From positions 1,488,001 to 1,552,000 of the forward strand of contig CM074142.1 of assembly GCA_037178625.1 (NCBI GenBank): a stretch of 64,000 nt of DNA, read 5' to 3'. Below the pieces are notes generated by a model, which worked only from the letters and a program-made list of their open reading frames with translations, was not told the origin of the DNA and ran no database searches. The stretch's first letter is position 1; every line of letters starts with the position of its first letter. The position numbers and the translations under genes were made by a program. Source of the DNA: Skeletonema tropicum (lineage: Eukaryota > Bacillariophyta > Thalassiosirophyceae > Thalassiosirales > Thalassiosiraceae). Below are positions 20,308 to 30,827 of the stretch, one piece after another.

Positions 20308-21324
20308 ATGCATGCAATGAAACAGCACAAAAACATTACAGCGGTGTTCTTCTTCACGTTGATCCATGGATCAGTGTTTTCTTTCACTCACACAGTTACA
20401 AATAATAATCATCATCATGATCGATCACCCAGCTGTCGCAGCATCAAAGGAACCACCACATCATTATATTACGCGGATGATAACAACACAAGCGGTAGCG
20501 GTCGCCTCTCCAAAAAAGCCTATAACGACGATGCATTATACAATTTTCACATGCTGACACAAAAGCAAAAGATACGAGATTATTCGGCCATGGACACGTA
20601 TGTCAACACTGAATCACTCTGGAATCTAGCATGGCATGATAGCTTTGTTCGAAATGGTTTGATGGATTTTGTGCCACCATTGACGGATAACTTGAGTGTC
20701 TTGGTGGTTGGGAATCGATTTGAGGGCCCAACTGCGGTGGGCGAGATTGAGGATGCAAAAGAGAATCAATCTTCAACAACATCAGCTGAAATCAATGAAG
20801 AGGATTTAGATGCGGAATCGACTGTTGTGAAAGTAGATGCAACCATTGATGATGCCTCCACTCAAACTGGACAGTTGCAATCACAAGATAGCTCCTGTTC
20901 TTTTTTAGCAGCCGTTTTCAATGATGATACATTTGACGAAGATGAAAGCAGCAGCAGCAGCAGTACCGAGTTGGAGTTCACTTCCTATGATTGCATCATG
21001 GACAAGGGAGTAATGGCAGACTTGTGCGCCTCCGCTGACAACGATAGCAGTGACAACAACTACAAAAACAAAAAAGATATGGCAAGATTGCTCTACGAAG
21101 CTACCAAACGTATCCGCGAGAGCGGGATATATGTAGCGAATACCCAGCCTATGTCTGTCGAAACGAAGGAGTATTTGACTAAGCTGGGAGAATATTTGGG
21201 ATTGCAGTGGGAGTTTGATTTAGATGGGATTAGTGATGATTGTTTGTCGGTGAGTGTGGCAAGGAAGTTTGGTAGTTGTCCTACCATTGGTTGGCAGTCG
21301 ATGGCCAAAATGATTGAGGATTGA
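20308..21324 (+). CDS. methyltransferase-like protein, probably plastid or secretory targeted
   Basis: 338 aa, one exon; in-frame ATGs lie at residues 1 and 4. The start is hydrophobic (NITAVFFFTLIHGSVFSFTH) and could be a signal peptide with a Phe near the cleavage site, as in diatom plastid precursors. SLWNLAWHDSFVRNGLMDFV followed by NLSVLVVGNRFEG, and later SYDCIMDKGVMADL, parallels the order in EEF1A-lysine-methyltransferase/METTL13-like proteins (pFxWy, SAM motif I, xDKGxxDxL). The SAM motif lacks the usual GxG, and a long acidic Ser/Asp/Glu insert separates the two parts. Treat the family as weakly supported. The C-terminus (YVANTQPMSVETKEYLTKLG) is compatible with the last strands of a Rossmann methyltransferase. 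Confidence 0.55.
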   Translation: MHAMKQHKNITAVFFFTLIHGSVFSFTHTVTNNNHHHDRSPSCRSIKGTTTSLYYADDNNTSGSGRLSKKAYNDDALYNFHMLTQKQKIRDYSAMDTYVNTESLWNLAWHDSFVRNGLMDFVPPLTDNLSVLVVGNRFEGPTAVGEIEDAKENQSSTTSAEINEEDLDAESTVVKVDATIDDASTQTGQLQSQDSSCSFLAAVFNDDTFDEDESSSSSSTELEFTSYDCIMDKGVMADLCASADNDSSDNNYKNKKDMARLLYEATKRIRESGIYVANTQPMSVETKEYLTKLGEYLGLQWEFDLDGISDDCLSVSVARKFGSCPTIGWQSMAKMIED

Positions 21325-21999
21325 TCAGTGACCGGAATTCATTTGGTTGGGATGCTTATTAGAGGTTAGATGAGAGAACTAGTTGAAATGAGAAGTACAT
21401 AGTAATTACTGCTATGTATTACTGTCATTCCTCAAGATCTTTTGTTTCATTTCGTAATCGTAATACATACATGCAGTGAAGATGTTTACTTTCTCCCTTA
21501 AACATTTGTGTTCATCCGTGAAGGCTTGCTTTTGCAGTGTTAGATAGAGCCGTTTAGACTGAGACCTTAGCTTGAATGCTTTGCAGCCTCTGGTTGTACT
21601 TATGAGACAGGACACAGGACATTGATGGACAAATAATATACTTATATAGATATGTAGGGAGGAGAGATTCTGATCAGGCGGATTGCTTTCAGTACCGCAG
21701 GGTTATCGCTTCTCGCTTCTCTCCGGCCGCGCTCTGTCACGCTCTGTCACGCAATAATCACAGTTCATCAAAGTATGAAAGTATCGCAGAATCACCAAAC
21801 CATGGCGGTCTCAGCCGTAGTAGACACTATTAACAGTAACAATCACGTGCTATAACCACATCTCTCCTTTCTCTAAAACACCTCGTGATACATTCGGGGT
21901 GCGATCGGTTTCATTCGTTTCGCTTGGCAGCAAACGGCTGCTGCCCGTCGCCCATACCTCCATCCATCATCATATTTATTTATTCATCATCATTCCATC
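21325..21999. promoter_or_regulatory. intergenic, presumed promoter of the A-T-ankyrin gene
   Basis: Contains a short tandem CGCTCTGTCA pair near 21728-21750. No gene recognised. Confidence 0.3.
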
Positions 22000-24900
22000 A
22001 TGAGCAAGAGCCCTTCTTCTAACGATCAGCTGCTGCACTCATCAGCCATAGCCTACGTCCCTCCCCCAAAGAAGAGTGAATCATGCGGCAAAAACGAAAT
22101 CTACTGGCATCCAGCTTTGCTGGACCAGTGGAAATCTCTGATTCTGATCAAATCAAATGATATTTCATCCACACATCATCATTATGAACAATCATCCTCT
22201 ACAACGATCAACTATGCCTCCTTAACATTATTAGCTATCTTTACAGCTGATGAATTGAGACGGAAATTATCGTTACATCGAACATCGGTAGATGCTAGTA
22301 CTACTGCAGATCATTCTACGTTCCCCTGTGATGTTTCAAATGATGACAACATTCGAGACACGGCCAACACATTGCGAATTGGGATGGCAATACCCGAAGG
22401 ACCATTCCTACCATTATTCGTACTGGTAATACACTCTCTAAATATTGCAGTTGCCGAAGGTTGGCTCACTGTTGTACAAGATGAATCTGAAACATCATCA
22501 TCTTCTTCTGATGGTTCGAAGCAACAAACGAATCGGGGGAAAGGTGGAGGAGGTGTAGTCCTCATCCCCATGGAAACGGACGAGGCACCAGATCGATTGA
22601 AGCACATTGTGACTGATTCCTCTCCTCAGCTGATACTGGTTGGTCCTGGGGATGATTGGAAGAGTATGGAGAATGCTCTCGGGCAGCAGCAATCCTCTGC
22701 TTCTTCTGCGACAGAATTGGTAGATTTCATTGAGTTGATAGAGACAGCTTGTGCGCAAATAATGAAACGACAACAAGAGGACAATGATGTGGACTACTAC
22801 TCATGGATGGAAACATTATGGACATCAGAAATTAGGGATGGATCAATTGAGCACTCATCGTTGGATGTGGCGAGGCTAGTTGCCATTGGATGTGCAATGA
22901 TGGCATCTACTTCTTGTGAGGATGCTAAATTACCAGACTCCACCACTTTATTGTCAACGACGTTGTCATCAAAGTTGCTGCCATCATCGTCAATAATGTC
23001 ACACATAGTCTACACATCTGGGACAACTGGCTTACCAAAAGGCTGCATATCCTCCTTATCGTCGTTACAACACTACATCCGTGCAAAGAATATAGCGCAT
23101 GAAATCAACTCTAAATCACATGTCCTGCTAGCTTCGGCAGTAACATTTGATCCATGTTTTAGTGATGTTCTGGCAACGTTTTTGGCAAATGGGACTTTGT
23201 GCTTGGCACCGAGGGCAATGTTGTATGGGCATGTAGATGATGGTGGGGGTGGTGCTGATTCCGAAGTTGTTGATCAGAATGGAGGCAGTAGCTATCGAGG
23301 ATTGACAAAGGTACTGCGACAACTTCATGTAACGCATGTGTTGTGCACCCCAACTTTGTGGGCGATGGTAGAAGACGATCCCCCTATTTTTCCTACGTTA
23401 CAAGTAGTTGCACTAGGAGGGGAACCGATACCAAAGTCAATGAAGGGTCGGTGGGCTCGAAAGCGGGTGATTGATAAAGTTGATGATTCCACAAGTGTCT
23501 GTTTTGATCGAGACCATCCGAGATTGTTTGCGACGTATGGTGTTACGGAGGCATGTGTGTATCAAACCTGTGGTGAGGTCATTAATGGACTGCAGATTGA
23601 TATTGGTACTGTGACACTTGGACAGAGTGTAGGTTTGCCTCTGTTAGGAACGAATGTAAGCATTTGCCGTCCTCTATCAGAAGACGATAACGATGATGAG
23701 AATATCAAGCTGGAAATGTTGGAACAGGGAGATGAATCGGATCCAGTAATAGGCGAGGTAGTCTTGTCAGGGAAACAATTGGATGCCATGAGCTCCTACT
23801 TGAATTTACCACAGCTCACACGACGGGTATTTGTACAGTCTTTCGCAGAAGGTGATGCTGTGGATCACACTTTCTATCGAACTGGTGATCTTGGATACAT
23901 TCACAATGCAACAGGAGAAGTTTACATCAACGGACGCATCAAGGGTGACGGAATGGTCAAAATCAACGGCATTCGCATCGAGCTATCCGAAATTGAGGCT
24001 TCAGTTATTGATGATATTGTAGATGACAGTCGTGGACTTGTAATTGATTGCATGGCTGCGGTGGCAACATCAGCTTCTTCAGTTGCTGGTAATGATGAGA
24101 TCCAACGCAAACAACTGATTGCATATTGCATACTATCTGCCAGCAGTATCTCTCAACTTGGAGTCGATGCTGATCTTTTAAAGGCAGGAGTCATTGTACC
24201 ACAGAGCCCTCTGTTGTCATTATTGCGAGCACGATGTGATAAGCGTGTTCGAAAAGGGTGCATGCCATCTTTCTTTGTGATTATTGACCGACTGCCACTT
24301 TCTCCTACTGGGAAACGAAATCGTTCAGCTTTACCTGCAATTGAAACATGCAGTATACTTAGGCTATCAACCGGTGGTGATACCAGTACAAGCTTGTGGG
24401 AATACGGAGTAGCAGGGCCTATCGTAGCTGAGAAAATATGCGAGTGCCTCAATTTACAATCTTGCCAGAGAAGCCTACTCACTACCAGCGCCTCCTTCTT
24501 CATTCTAGGTGGTGATTCGCTCGCAGCAACCCGTGTGACAAGAGGGTTGTATGCCCGACATCATAATGTAAATGACTCACGAAATCTCGGAGGCAGCAGT
24601 GGCACATTAGAGGGTCCATTTGCTGCAAAGTTCTTGCTTCAAGCCAACACGTTAGGCGAATACTGCGAATTTCTTGACACTCACTCAGCCTTTTGTGGTG
24701 ATGATCAGATTGTAGGCACTGTTAGGATGACCGACATACGCCCTGGAGACACTCCCAATTCGAAGGAACCTGACACGCTGTTTGAAGGTCTCATTGAATC
24801 AATTACGATGGGCCACGTAAATGTCAGTATGGCTCTATTGGATTTCGTTGACCCCAACATTCAACCAACCAAGGCAAGACTAGGAAAGGTCACGGACCGA

Positions 24901-25536
24901 AAACAACAACGAAGCTTGTTCAAAAGCAATCCTCTTCATTTGGCATGTATACAAGGAGACGCTCTGCTAGTCAGAGCACTCTTAGACAAAGGGTGCAAAG
25001 CGAATGTACCCAATTCATCCGGCGCCTTCCCCATCCATCTGGCTTGTTCGCAATTGGAAAGTGCTGTTGACCCTGGTCAAGAGGATTTGAATCGACGAGA
25101 ATGTGTGAGGATGCTTCTGGAGACTGGAACGCCGATATCAATCAAGGACGGCAATAAGCAAACGATACTTCACAGTGCTGCGAGGTCGGCACATGTAGAA
25201 TTACTCAAGTTCATCTTGGACGAGTGGAAGACTGCAAGTAATGCCAAGAATGGCATTAAATTCAAATCTCATGGCAAAATCGGTAGCATTTATGATTGGC
25301 ACGACCGTTGGTACCGTACACCAGTTCATTGGGCCATCCTGAATAAACGGGTAGAGACACTGAGAGTACTTCTCGGCGGAGGCTGCAGCGCCTGCCCGCC
25401 GAAACCGAAGCAGGGTGTTTCAAAAAGATCTACCAGTGTCCTGATTGAAACACCAATGGAGATGTGCCAACGACTCTATGGAGATAAAGATGGGGTTGGC
25501 AAAGAAATCAGTACAATGTTAAAGAATGCGGAATAA
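22000..25536 (+). CDS. adenylation-carrier (A-T) enzyme fused to ankyrin repeats
   Basis: 1,178 aa in one exon. The AMP-binding domain has the core motifs in order: YTSGTTGLPKG (about residue 338), YGVTEACVYQT, YRTGDLGYI, GRIKGDGMVKINGIRIELSE and LSPTGKRNRSALP with the catalytic Lys. A phosphopantetheine carrier domain follows with FFILGGDSLAATR (Ser near 837). The last ~200 residues are ankyrin repeats: NPLHLACIQGDALLVRALLD, FPIHLACSQLE, TILHSAARSAHVELLKFIL, TPVHWAILNKRVETLRVLL. The A-T core should activate a carboxylic or amino acid as an adenylate and load it on the pantetheine arm, as in NRPS-like enzymes and AASDH/ACSF4. There is no condensation, reductase or thioesterase domain, so the acceptor must be supplied in trans. 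The ankyrin tail suggests a partner-bound location. Acidic and Ser-rich inserts are typical of the host. Confidence 0.9.
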   Translation: MSKSPSSNDQLLHSSAIAYVPPPKKSESCGKNEIYWHPALLDQWKSLILIKSNDISSTHHHYEQSSSTTINYASLTLLAIFTADELRRKLSLHRTSVDASTTADHSTFPCDVSNDDNIRDTANTLRIGMAIPEGPFLPLFVLVIHSLNIAVAEGWLTVVQDESETSSSSSDGSKQQTNRGKGGGGVVLIPMETDEAPDRLKHIVTDSSPQLILVGPGDDWKSMENALGQQQSSASSATELVDFIELIETACAQIMKRQQEDNDVDYYSWMETLWTSEIRDGSIEHSSLDVARLVAIGCAMMASTSCEDAKLPDSTTLLSTTLSSKLLPSSSIMSHIVYTSGTTGLPKGCISSLSSLQHYIRAKNIAHEINSKSHVLLASAVTFDPCFSDVLATFLANGTLCLAPRAMLYGHVDDGGGGADSEVVDQNGGSSYRGLTKVLRQLHVTHVLCTPTLWAMVEDDPPIFPTLQVVALGGEPIPKSMKGRWARKRVIDKVDDSTSVCFDRDHPRLFATYGVTEACVYQTCGEVINGLQIDIGTVTLGQSVGLPLLGTNVSICRPLSEDDNDDENIKLEMLEQGDESDPVIGEVVLSGKQLDAMSSYLNLPQLTRRVFVQSFAEGDAVDHTFYRTGDLGYIHNATGEVYINGRIKGDGMVKINGIRIELSEIEASVIDDIVDDSRGLVIDCMAAVATSASSVAGNDEIQRKQLIAYCILSASSISQLGVDADLLKAGVIVPQSPLLSLLRARCDKRVRKGCMPSFFVIIDRLPLSPTGKRNRSALPAIETCSILRLSTGGDTSTSLWEYGVAGPIVAEKICECLNLQSCQRSLLTTSASFFILGGDSLAATRVTRGLYARHHNVNDSRNLGGSSGTLEGPFAAKFLLQANTLGEYCEFLDTHSAFCGDDQIVGTVRMTDIRPGDTPNSKEPDTLFEGLIESITMGHVNVSMALLDFVDPNIQPTKARLGKVTDRKQQRSLFKSNPLHLACIQGDALLVRALLDKGCKANVPNSSGAFPIHLACSQLESAVDPGQEDLNRRECVRMLLETGTPISIKDGNKQTILHSAARSAHVELLKFILDEWKTASNAKNGIKFKSHGKIGSIYDWHDRWYRTPVHWAILNKRVETLRVLLGGGCSACPPKPKQGVSKRSTSVLIETPMEMCQRLYGDKDGVGKEISTMLKNAE

Positions 25537-25621
25537 TATGTTTTTCATCCCAACGATAATCAGAATATGTAATAGACAGCATTGACTCTACTTGAAATTA
25601 AATGCGTAGAACAATCGTCAC

Positions 25622-28132
25622 CTAAAGAATTACCTCTCCTCGTAGCAATACTTTTGGCACGCAATCAACTTCTAGTCCACTGTGAGCCGTGTTGTGAGGG
25701 AAGATGAGGGCCCTTCCTCTTCTTGGCTGGGCGACTGCTAACACTGTTGGCGACGACAACTCATCTAGTAGCGCTGTACCTCCTCCATGTTCGCAGTCAG
25801 TCAAGTATAAGATGAAAGTATGCGTGCTTCTCTGTCCAGACTTTTCATCCACTCGGCATAGATCCACATGAGGAGGAAGTACACCGCCTCTACGCTCATA
25901 TTTGAGGAAGCGGATATGTTGAAAGACTGATTTGGGGGGCAATGTATCATTGATTGAACTTGAAACATTTTCCTGATGCTCTCGAGTCAATGACTGCCGC
26001 GCTGCAATGATGCACCCCTGAAGCATCTTCTGTACGCATCCAAAAACGTCGCAGTAGTAAGATCTTGAGGGGCGGTAACTAGATTTGTCAGACTTTGATC
26101 GGGACTCAAGTTCCGATTGTCCTCCAGCATCTTCATCGCAAGCTTCTATGACTGGTAATGATTGTTGAAGCGAATCTAAAAAGCATAACTGTTCATCAGA
26201 CAAAGCGTTATCGACAATGCAAGCTCCCGCACCTGGATGGTCTGAATTTTCGTCGATCAACGTCGTCACTATAAAGTCATCTTTGTTGCGGTGAGGGGCG
26301 GGGCTCTCGTCGTCAATTTGGATAGGTTGATCATGGTATTCCAACAATAATTCCATCACATCTATTCTCCCTAACCCCCTGGCAACGCTGTAGCAAGAAC
26401 TTCCACCATTGGCATATATATTGAGTTCTGCACCAAAATTTAGTAACCACCTACATACGTCAATCGATCCTTTCCAGCATGCAATATACAGAGGAGTTTG
26501 CCCATACTCATTCTGCATATTGACATCGATACCAGCGTTCAAATATGTTATAACAAGTTGAACAGAGGAGGAAGCCACAGCTCTGAAGAAGCGATCAGAA
26601 CGAACATCTCTAGATAGCTGCGCTTCGACCAATGGTTGCAAAGCTTCCTCCCACGTAGGATGAATTGGATCTTTAGCTTTTCTTCGTTTGCTATTGAATT
26701 TCTGTTGGTTAGAATGATGCTTTGTGTTATCTTTCGTTCTGCTTTGGAGTTTCAATTCAGTAGAAGTTGCTGGGAGTGCCATGAATTTCGTGTAGGATTG
26801 CAATCGTCGTTCTCTCCGCTGGATTGATGCGGACGTCTCTATTGATCCATGAATTATATCATCCTTCTTCTCTTCGATGATGTCGTTGTTACCATTGCCA
26901 TCATTATTTGATGATGTAGATGTCTCACGCTCCTTTTGTCGATTATGATTCAGATCACCATTCTCACAGAACTGCAACTCTTCGATTTCTTCACTGCATA
27001 CGGGGCAAGTTACCAGCCGTGACTTTAGATCAGTTGTGCGTGGTACGTGTTGGAGTAGGTGCTCCCACAAGCAGGGCTCACAGAATGAATGATTGCATGG
27101 TGGACCGAAATTGAGCAGTAGTGGGTGGTAATGTTGATGACAGGATTGGTGTTGAATGTTGCAAAGAGAGCAACACTTTTCTTCAGTAGATTGCTGACCA
27201 GATTCACGAATGTTCGCTAGAGCACCATTGATCCTCATCTCCACCACTGCTCGAATTATGTATTGCCATATTGACATTGGTATTATCACCGAACGTCTAC
27301 TATCTAATTCGATCATTTCATCACTCTGATCGTGATACGTTTGGTCACCCTTAGTGTGAAGGTAATGGAAAAATGATAATACCTTCCGACTTGTAATTTC
27401 TCTTGCTCGTTTGTAACATGTTGTGATCTCTTCCTCCTCTTTACTTTTTCCGTCGCATCTATCATCATCATCTTTTGTTGCCGCCATTCTCATCATGGAG
27501 GGATCAAACCCACCAAGCAATAGCAATCCAACAATCTGATGCCTTCCCACCAACGAGGCATACTCCATCAATGTCAAATTATCTCCATGACTTTGCAAAT
27601 AATTCATGTACGGTACAAGACGTTCGGTTACATAGTTTCGTCCATACTTCGATGTGGCCAGAGTAGCTGGCTGAGATTGTCTCGCTCTACTATCCATATT
27701 TCCTATCCAGGGTATATTGGTCGATATCATCATGTTTAATGCATGTTTTGCTTGTTCCACTGATGCCGCCCCATTCTTCGGTATGCCACCTGACAAATCA
27801 AAAAATGTGGAATTCGTGTCGTTGATTTCAGTAGTAGCATAGTGAGGAAGAGGACCATTAACTAATTGATACTGACCAATGTCATCCTGATGGTGACTTG
27901 CCAATGACGTCACAGAGAAGGTTGATACATCATTTTTGATGATTGCTTGGAGATATTTGAGTATAATATTCATTTCATCTAGTGATGGTGCTCGATTATT
28001 CCTCTCCGAACTAATCGATTGTTCCATCTGCACCAACTTGGCGACATTGGACTGTATGTCAAACCTAGCCTTGAGACGATTGCGTTCTCGAGCTGTCTTC
28101 CTGCGGTTGGTGCTTCCGGGATCGATGCCCAT
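25622..28132 (-). CDS. RING-ankyrin-2OG/Fe(II) oxygenase fusion
   Basis: 836 aa in one exon. The N-terminal half has ankyrin-like helices (LMEYASLVGRHQIVGLLLLG). A RING-type zinc finger lies at about 317-380: CCSLC, CNHSFCEPCLWEHLL, TCPVCSEE. Two or three ankyrin repeats follow near 510-600 (QTPLYIACWKGSIDVCRWLL, SCYSVARGLGRIDVMELLL). The C-terminus is a prolyl-4-hydroxylase-like double-stranded beta helix with HVD (about 753), a GGGTALLDE turn, a distal His in FPHNTAHSGLEV and an Arg in VLLRGEVIL for 2-oxoglutarate. All metal and cosubstrate ligands are therefore present. One reading is an E3 ligase that hydroxylates or marks its own substrate; that is inference. It converges on the A-T-ankyrin gene with 85 bp between stops. 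Confidence 0.9.
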   Translation of the reverse strand: MGIDPGSTNRRKTARERNRLKARFDIQSNVAKLVQMEQSISSERNNRAPSLDEMNIILKYLQAIIKNDVSTFSVTSLASHHQDDIGQYQLVNGPLPHYATTEINDTNSTFFDLSGGIPKNGAASVEQAKHALNMMISTNIPWIGNMDSRARQSQPATLATSKYGRNYVTERLVPYMNYLQSHGDNLTLMEYASLVGRHQIVGLLLLGGFDPSMMRMAATKDDDDRCDGKSKEEEEITTCYKRAREITSRKVLSFFHYLHTKGDQTYHDQSDEMIELDSRRSVIIPMSIWQYIIRAVVEMRINGALANIRESGQQSTEEKCCSLCNIQHQSCHQHYHPLLLNFGPPCNHSFCEPCLWEHLLQHVPRTTDLKSRLVTCPVCSEEIEELQFCENGDLNHNRQKERETSTSSNNDGNGNNDIIEEKKDDIIHGSIETSASIQRRERRLQSYTKFMALPATSTELKLQSRTKDNTKHHSNQQKFNSKRRKAKDPIHPTWEEALQPLVEAQLSRDVRSDRFFRAVASSSVQLVITYLNAGIDVNMQNEYGQTPLYIACWKGSIDVCRWLLNFGAELNIYANGGSSCYSVARGLGRIDVMELLLEYHDQPIQIDDESPAPHRNKDDFIVTTLIDENSDHPGAGACIVDNALSDEQLCFLDSLQQSLPVIEACDEDAGGQSELESRSKSDKSSYRPSRSYYCDVFGCVQKMLQGCIIAARQSLTREHQENVSSSINDTLPPKSVFQHIRFLKYERRGGVLPPHVDLCRVDEKSGQRSTHTFILYLTDCEHGGGTALLDELSSPTVLAVAQPRRGRALIFPHNTAHSGLEVDCVPKVLLRGEVIL

Positions 28133-29139
28133 TATTTTTTTGCTCCCTGGATGAAAGTTGAAAGTGGAGAAGGCCTGCCTATGGTACAGCTCGCTGCAGT
28201 AAATGAAGAATCCAAGCTTCTTCCTACTTCTTTATAACGAAGATAATCTTTTGGCCTTGCTCAAGTGCAGCACTGACAGCTGAACAAAATTAAGTACGCA
28301 ACAATGCAGTGACGGTGACGGAACGAAAGTTCATGGCAAAATGGTTGGAGGGAAGCAAGCACATACAATCCCGCAATTTTGAATACCGGACGGGACACCC
28401 AAAACCGAACCTTTTCTCACATGGCTTCTTCACATGCTTCATCCTACTTTTCTCTCTCGCATGTTGTCCTTATCGCTGGCTTGCCTCCATGCCATCAAAG
28501 TAGTTCCCTCTTACTTGGCAATGGTAATGATCAGGGGTACGGAGGATGTCTTCTATCTCGAGGCTGAGCAAGTTAGTAAGTAAAAGTGGAAGTGTATGAC
28601 GTCCAGAAACAAGAACAAGTGAATAATTTTGTGGATGCAACTGCAACAAGTCGGCGATGCGCAGGCCAAGAAGCATGTGTGTATACGCAACAAAATGCTG
28701 CACCATACATCTGCGTCAATCTCATACAGACACAGATCAATTAACTCGTAGAGCAACAATTGATGATGTATTGACTCAATTGTCAATTGTGTTTTTCTTC
28801 CGAGGTGTTGGTGGCAATTAGAACCTGCAAACATACAAGCCCAAATTGTAGCCCAGCCACATGAGAATTGATTGATACTGACGTGCCAGGCCTCTCCTAC
28901 AGAGAACCTTGCACAAATCCATCAAACCTGCTCTAAACACAGAGGGTGAGCAAGCATTTGAATCGGAAACGAAACGAACGGGATAGTTGTGTCTAAATTC
29001 GTCGGATCCTGTCGGAGGGAAGTTTCATGCGGCACTTGAATTTGGCGATTCATCTCACAAGGAAGAAAAAGATGAAGAAGCGAAGCAGGTACTTGTAGCA
29101 GGTAATAGAAAATAGAAAGCATCACTTATTGTCAATGAG

Positions 29140-30747
29140 ATGATCATTATGGGCACTCCGGAACGAATTCAAGTTAAAGCACCACCACGCTCAAGAGGAG
29201 CCCGTTCGGTCGAGCTCATCCTCATTGCTACAATCATTTATGTCATCCTATCGTTCTTCAAGTGGGGGCTTGTCCGTTATGTTCCAAGCCAGGCTCCAAG
29301 AGAATTTGACATTCCAGCACCAGCTGAAGTTAAAATGGACACAAAAATTGTTCCTCCTCGTCCTACTTCTGTTCTTGAGCACAATCTACGCGCTCTGCAG
29401 GAATTAACTATTGGAAAACAGAGCAATGATGAAGCCAATGCTGACACTGACAATGATGATCGAAATAGCTGCCCACCACCTCTAAAGTTGTACAAGAATC
29501 GAATCATCTCTCATAATCACGCTACCAGCAATGCCACCACTAAGATCCCGCAAATCCTTCATTTATCGGAGCGTAGCAGATGCCTCAATCGCGACATGTA
29601 CGATGCAATCCAAACGTGGCAAGAAAGTTTTCCATCCTTCTCCATTTTCTTCCATGATGATGCAGCTGTGGATCGACTGCTCTATTCAAAAGAACCTGAG
29701 TACAGCGATTGGAGAAGCGAGTTTCCCGACATTGTCAACATTCTGCCCTGTGTGGCTCCGGGAGCCATGAAAATTGATATCTGGAGGGTACTAGTCCTGT
29801 GGAAGTACGGTGGGATGTATTCCGATGTGGATATCGTCCCTAATCCTGACATTCTTACAGAAAGGGCTATTCATCCGGATTCAGAATGGTTCAGTCTATC
29901 TGATGCATGGAATCGTCCGAGTCAGTGGTTCTTTGCAACAAGTGCTCACCATATGTCTATGAAGAATGCCCTCCATATCATTGCACAACGTGTGCTGGAT
30001 GTGGAGAATATACAGCAAACAAAGTTAGTTCATGTAACGGGGCCACAGTCTTTGTATTGGGGGTGGAAAGATTCACTTCGTAATGAGACAGAAAAGATCA
30101 ATCGTACCGCAGAATTGGATTCCATGTCAGCACCACCTGCCGCTGATCAAGTCAATGGGACTATAATTACATTCAAGGATTGCTCTTGGGGCCACTGGAT
30201 TGGAGCACAAGCAAACCCAGGCAAATGGACTGATAGCTCCTATTGGGAGGAGATGGTACCTTTTGAGGAAACAAGATGTGTTTCCAGAAAAGAAAGATCT
30301 CAAAAACACTTTGGTCGTGTCCATTGGGTAACAGCACAATCATCGGGACAGTTTGGTTTGCCACAAATATCTTGTAGAAAGCACCTGGAAAATCTACAGC
30401 AAAAGGTCGTGGAGCAAGGGGAGCAACAGGAAAAAGAGGCGGTAAGTGCAGAGGATGCACCTTCTCCGAGTAATGAGGCAGTACTCCCTGATAAGAGCAC
30501 CGCCGACCTCATTCTCAAAAATACCAACAATTCCACCATGTGCGCTTATTTAGCAAATGAAATTCTGAACAAGAAGAAGGAATTAAGGAACAACAACACC
30601 TACTGTGGAAGTTGCCATTGGTTCGGTGCAGTAACCTGTGATGCAAGAATGGATTACATGATTGAGAATTACGCACTTTCTCCAGAAGAGGCGTTTAAGC
30701 ATGTCATTGAGAAGGCTGCGTGCAAACGAAGCACATCCTTGCTCTGA
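29140..30747 (+). CDS. GT32-type glycosyltransferase, copy GT1
   Basis: 535 aa, one exon; the ATG at 29149 is an alternative start. It is a type II membrane protein: a short basic cytosolic N-terminus (KAPPRSRGARS), one membrane anchor (VELILIATIIYVILSFF), a stem rich in Asp/Asn, then the catalytic domain. Diagnostic segments are IPQILHLSERSRCL, WQESFPSFSIFFHDD, KIDIWRVLVLWKYGGMYSDV with the DVD metal-binding triad, and HVTGPQSLYWGW, matching the Gly_transf_sug/GT32 (OCH1-like) family. Golgi sugar transfer to glycans is the family role; donor and acceptor are unknown. The C-terminus has a Cys module (MCAYLANEIL, CGSCHWFGAVTCDARMDYM). It differs from GT2 by one residue (Thr for Met in DAIQTWQE). 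Confidence 0.88.
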   Translation: MIIMGTPERIQVKAPPRSRGARSVELILIATIIYVILSFFKWGLVRYVPSQAPREFDIPAPAEVKMDTKIVPPRPTSVLEHNLRALQELTIGKQSNDEANADTDNDDRNSCPPPLKLYKNRIISHNHATSNATTKIPQILHLSERSRCLNRDMYDAIQTWQESFPSFSIFFHDDAAVDRLLYSKEPEYSDWRSEFPDIVNILPCVAPGAMKIDIWRVLVLWKYGGMYSDVDIVPNPDILTERAIHPDSEWFSLSDAWNRPSQWFFATSAHHMSMKNALHIIAQRVLDVENIQQTKLVHVTGPQSLYWGWKDSLRNETEKINRTAELDSMSAPPAADQVNGTIITFKDCSWGHWIGAQANPGKWTDSSYWEEMVPFEETRCVSRKERSQKHFGRVHWVTAQSSGQFGLPQISCRKHLENLQQKVVEQGEQQEKEAVSAEDAPSPSNEAVLPDKSTADLILKNTNNSTMCAYLANEILNKKKELRNNNTYCGSCHWFGAVTCDARMDYMIENYALSPEEAFKHVIEKAACKRSTSLL

Positions 30748-30827
30748 AAAGTATATGGTAAGGGTGATGGACAATCAAATGGAAGTTGATGATGACGAAG
30801 ATTATATGTAGTGATAAGATAGAGACA

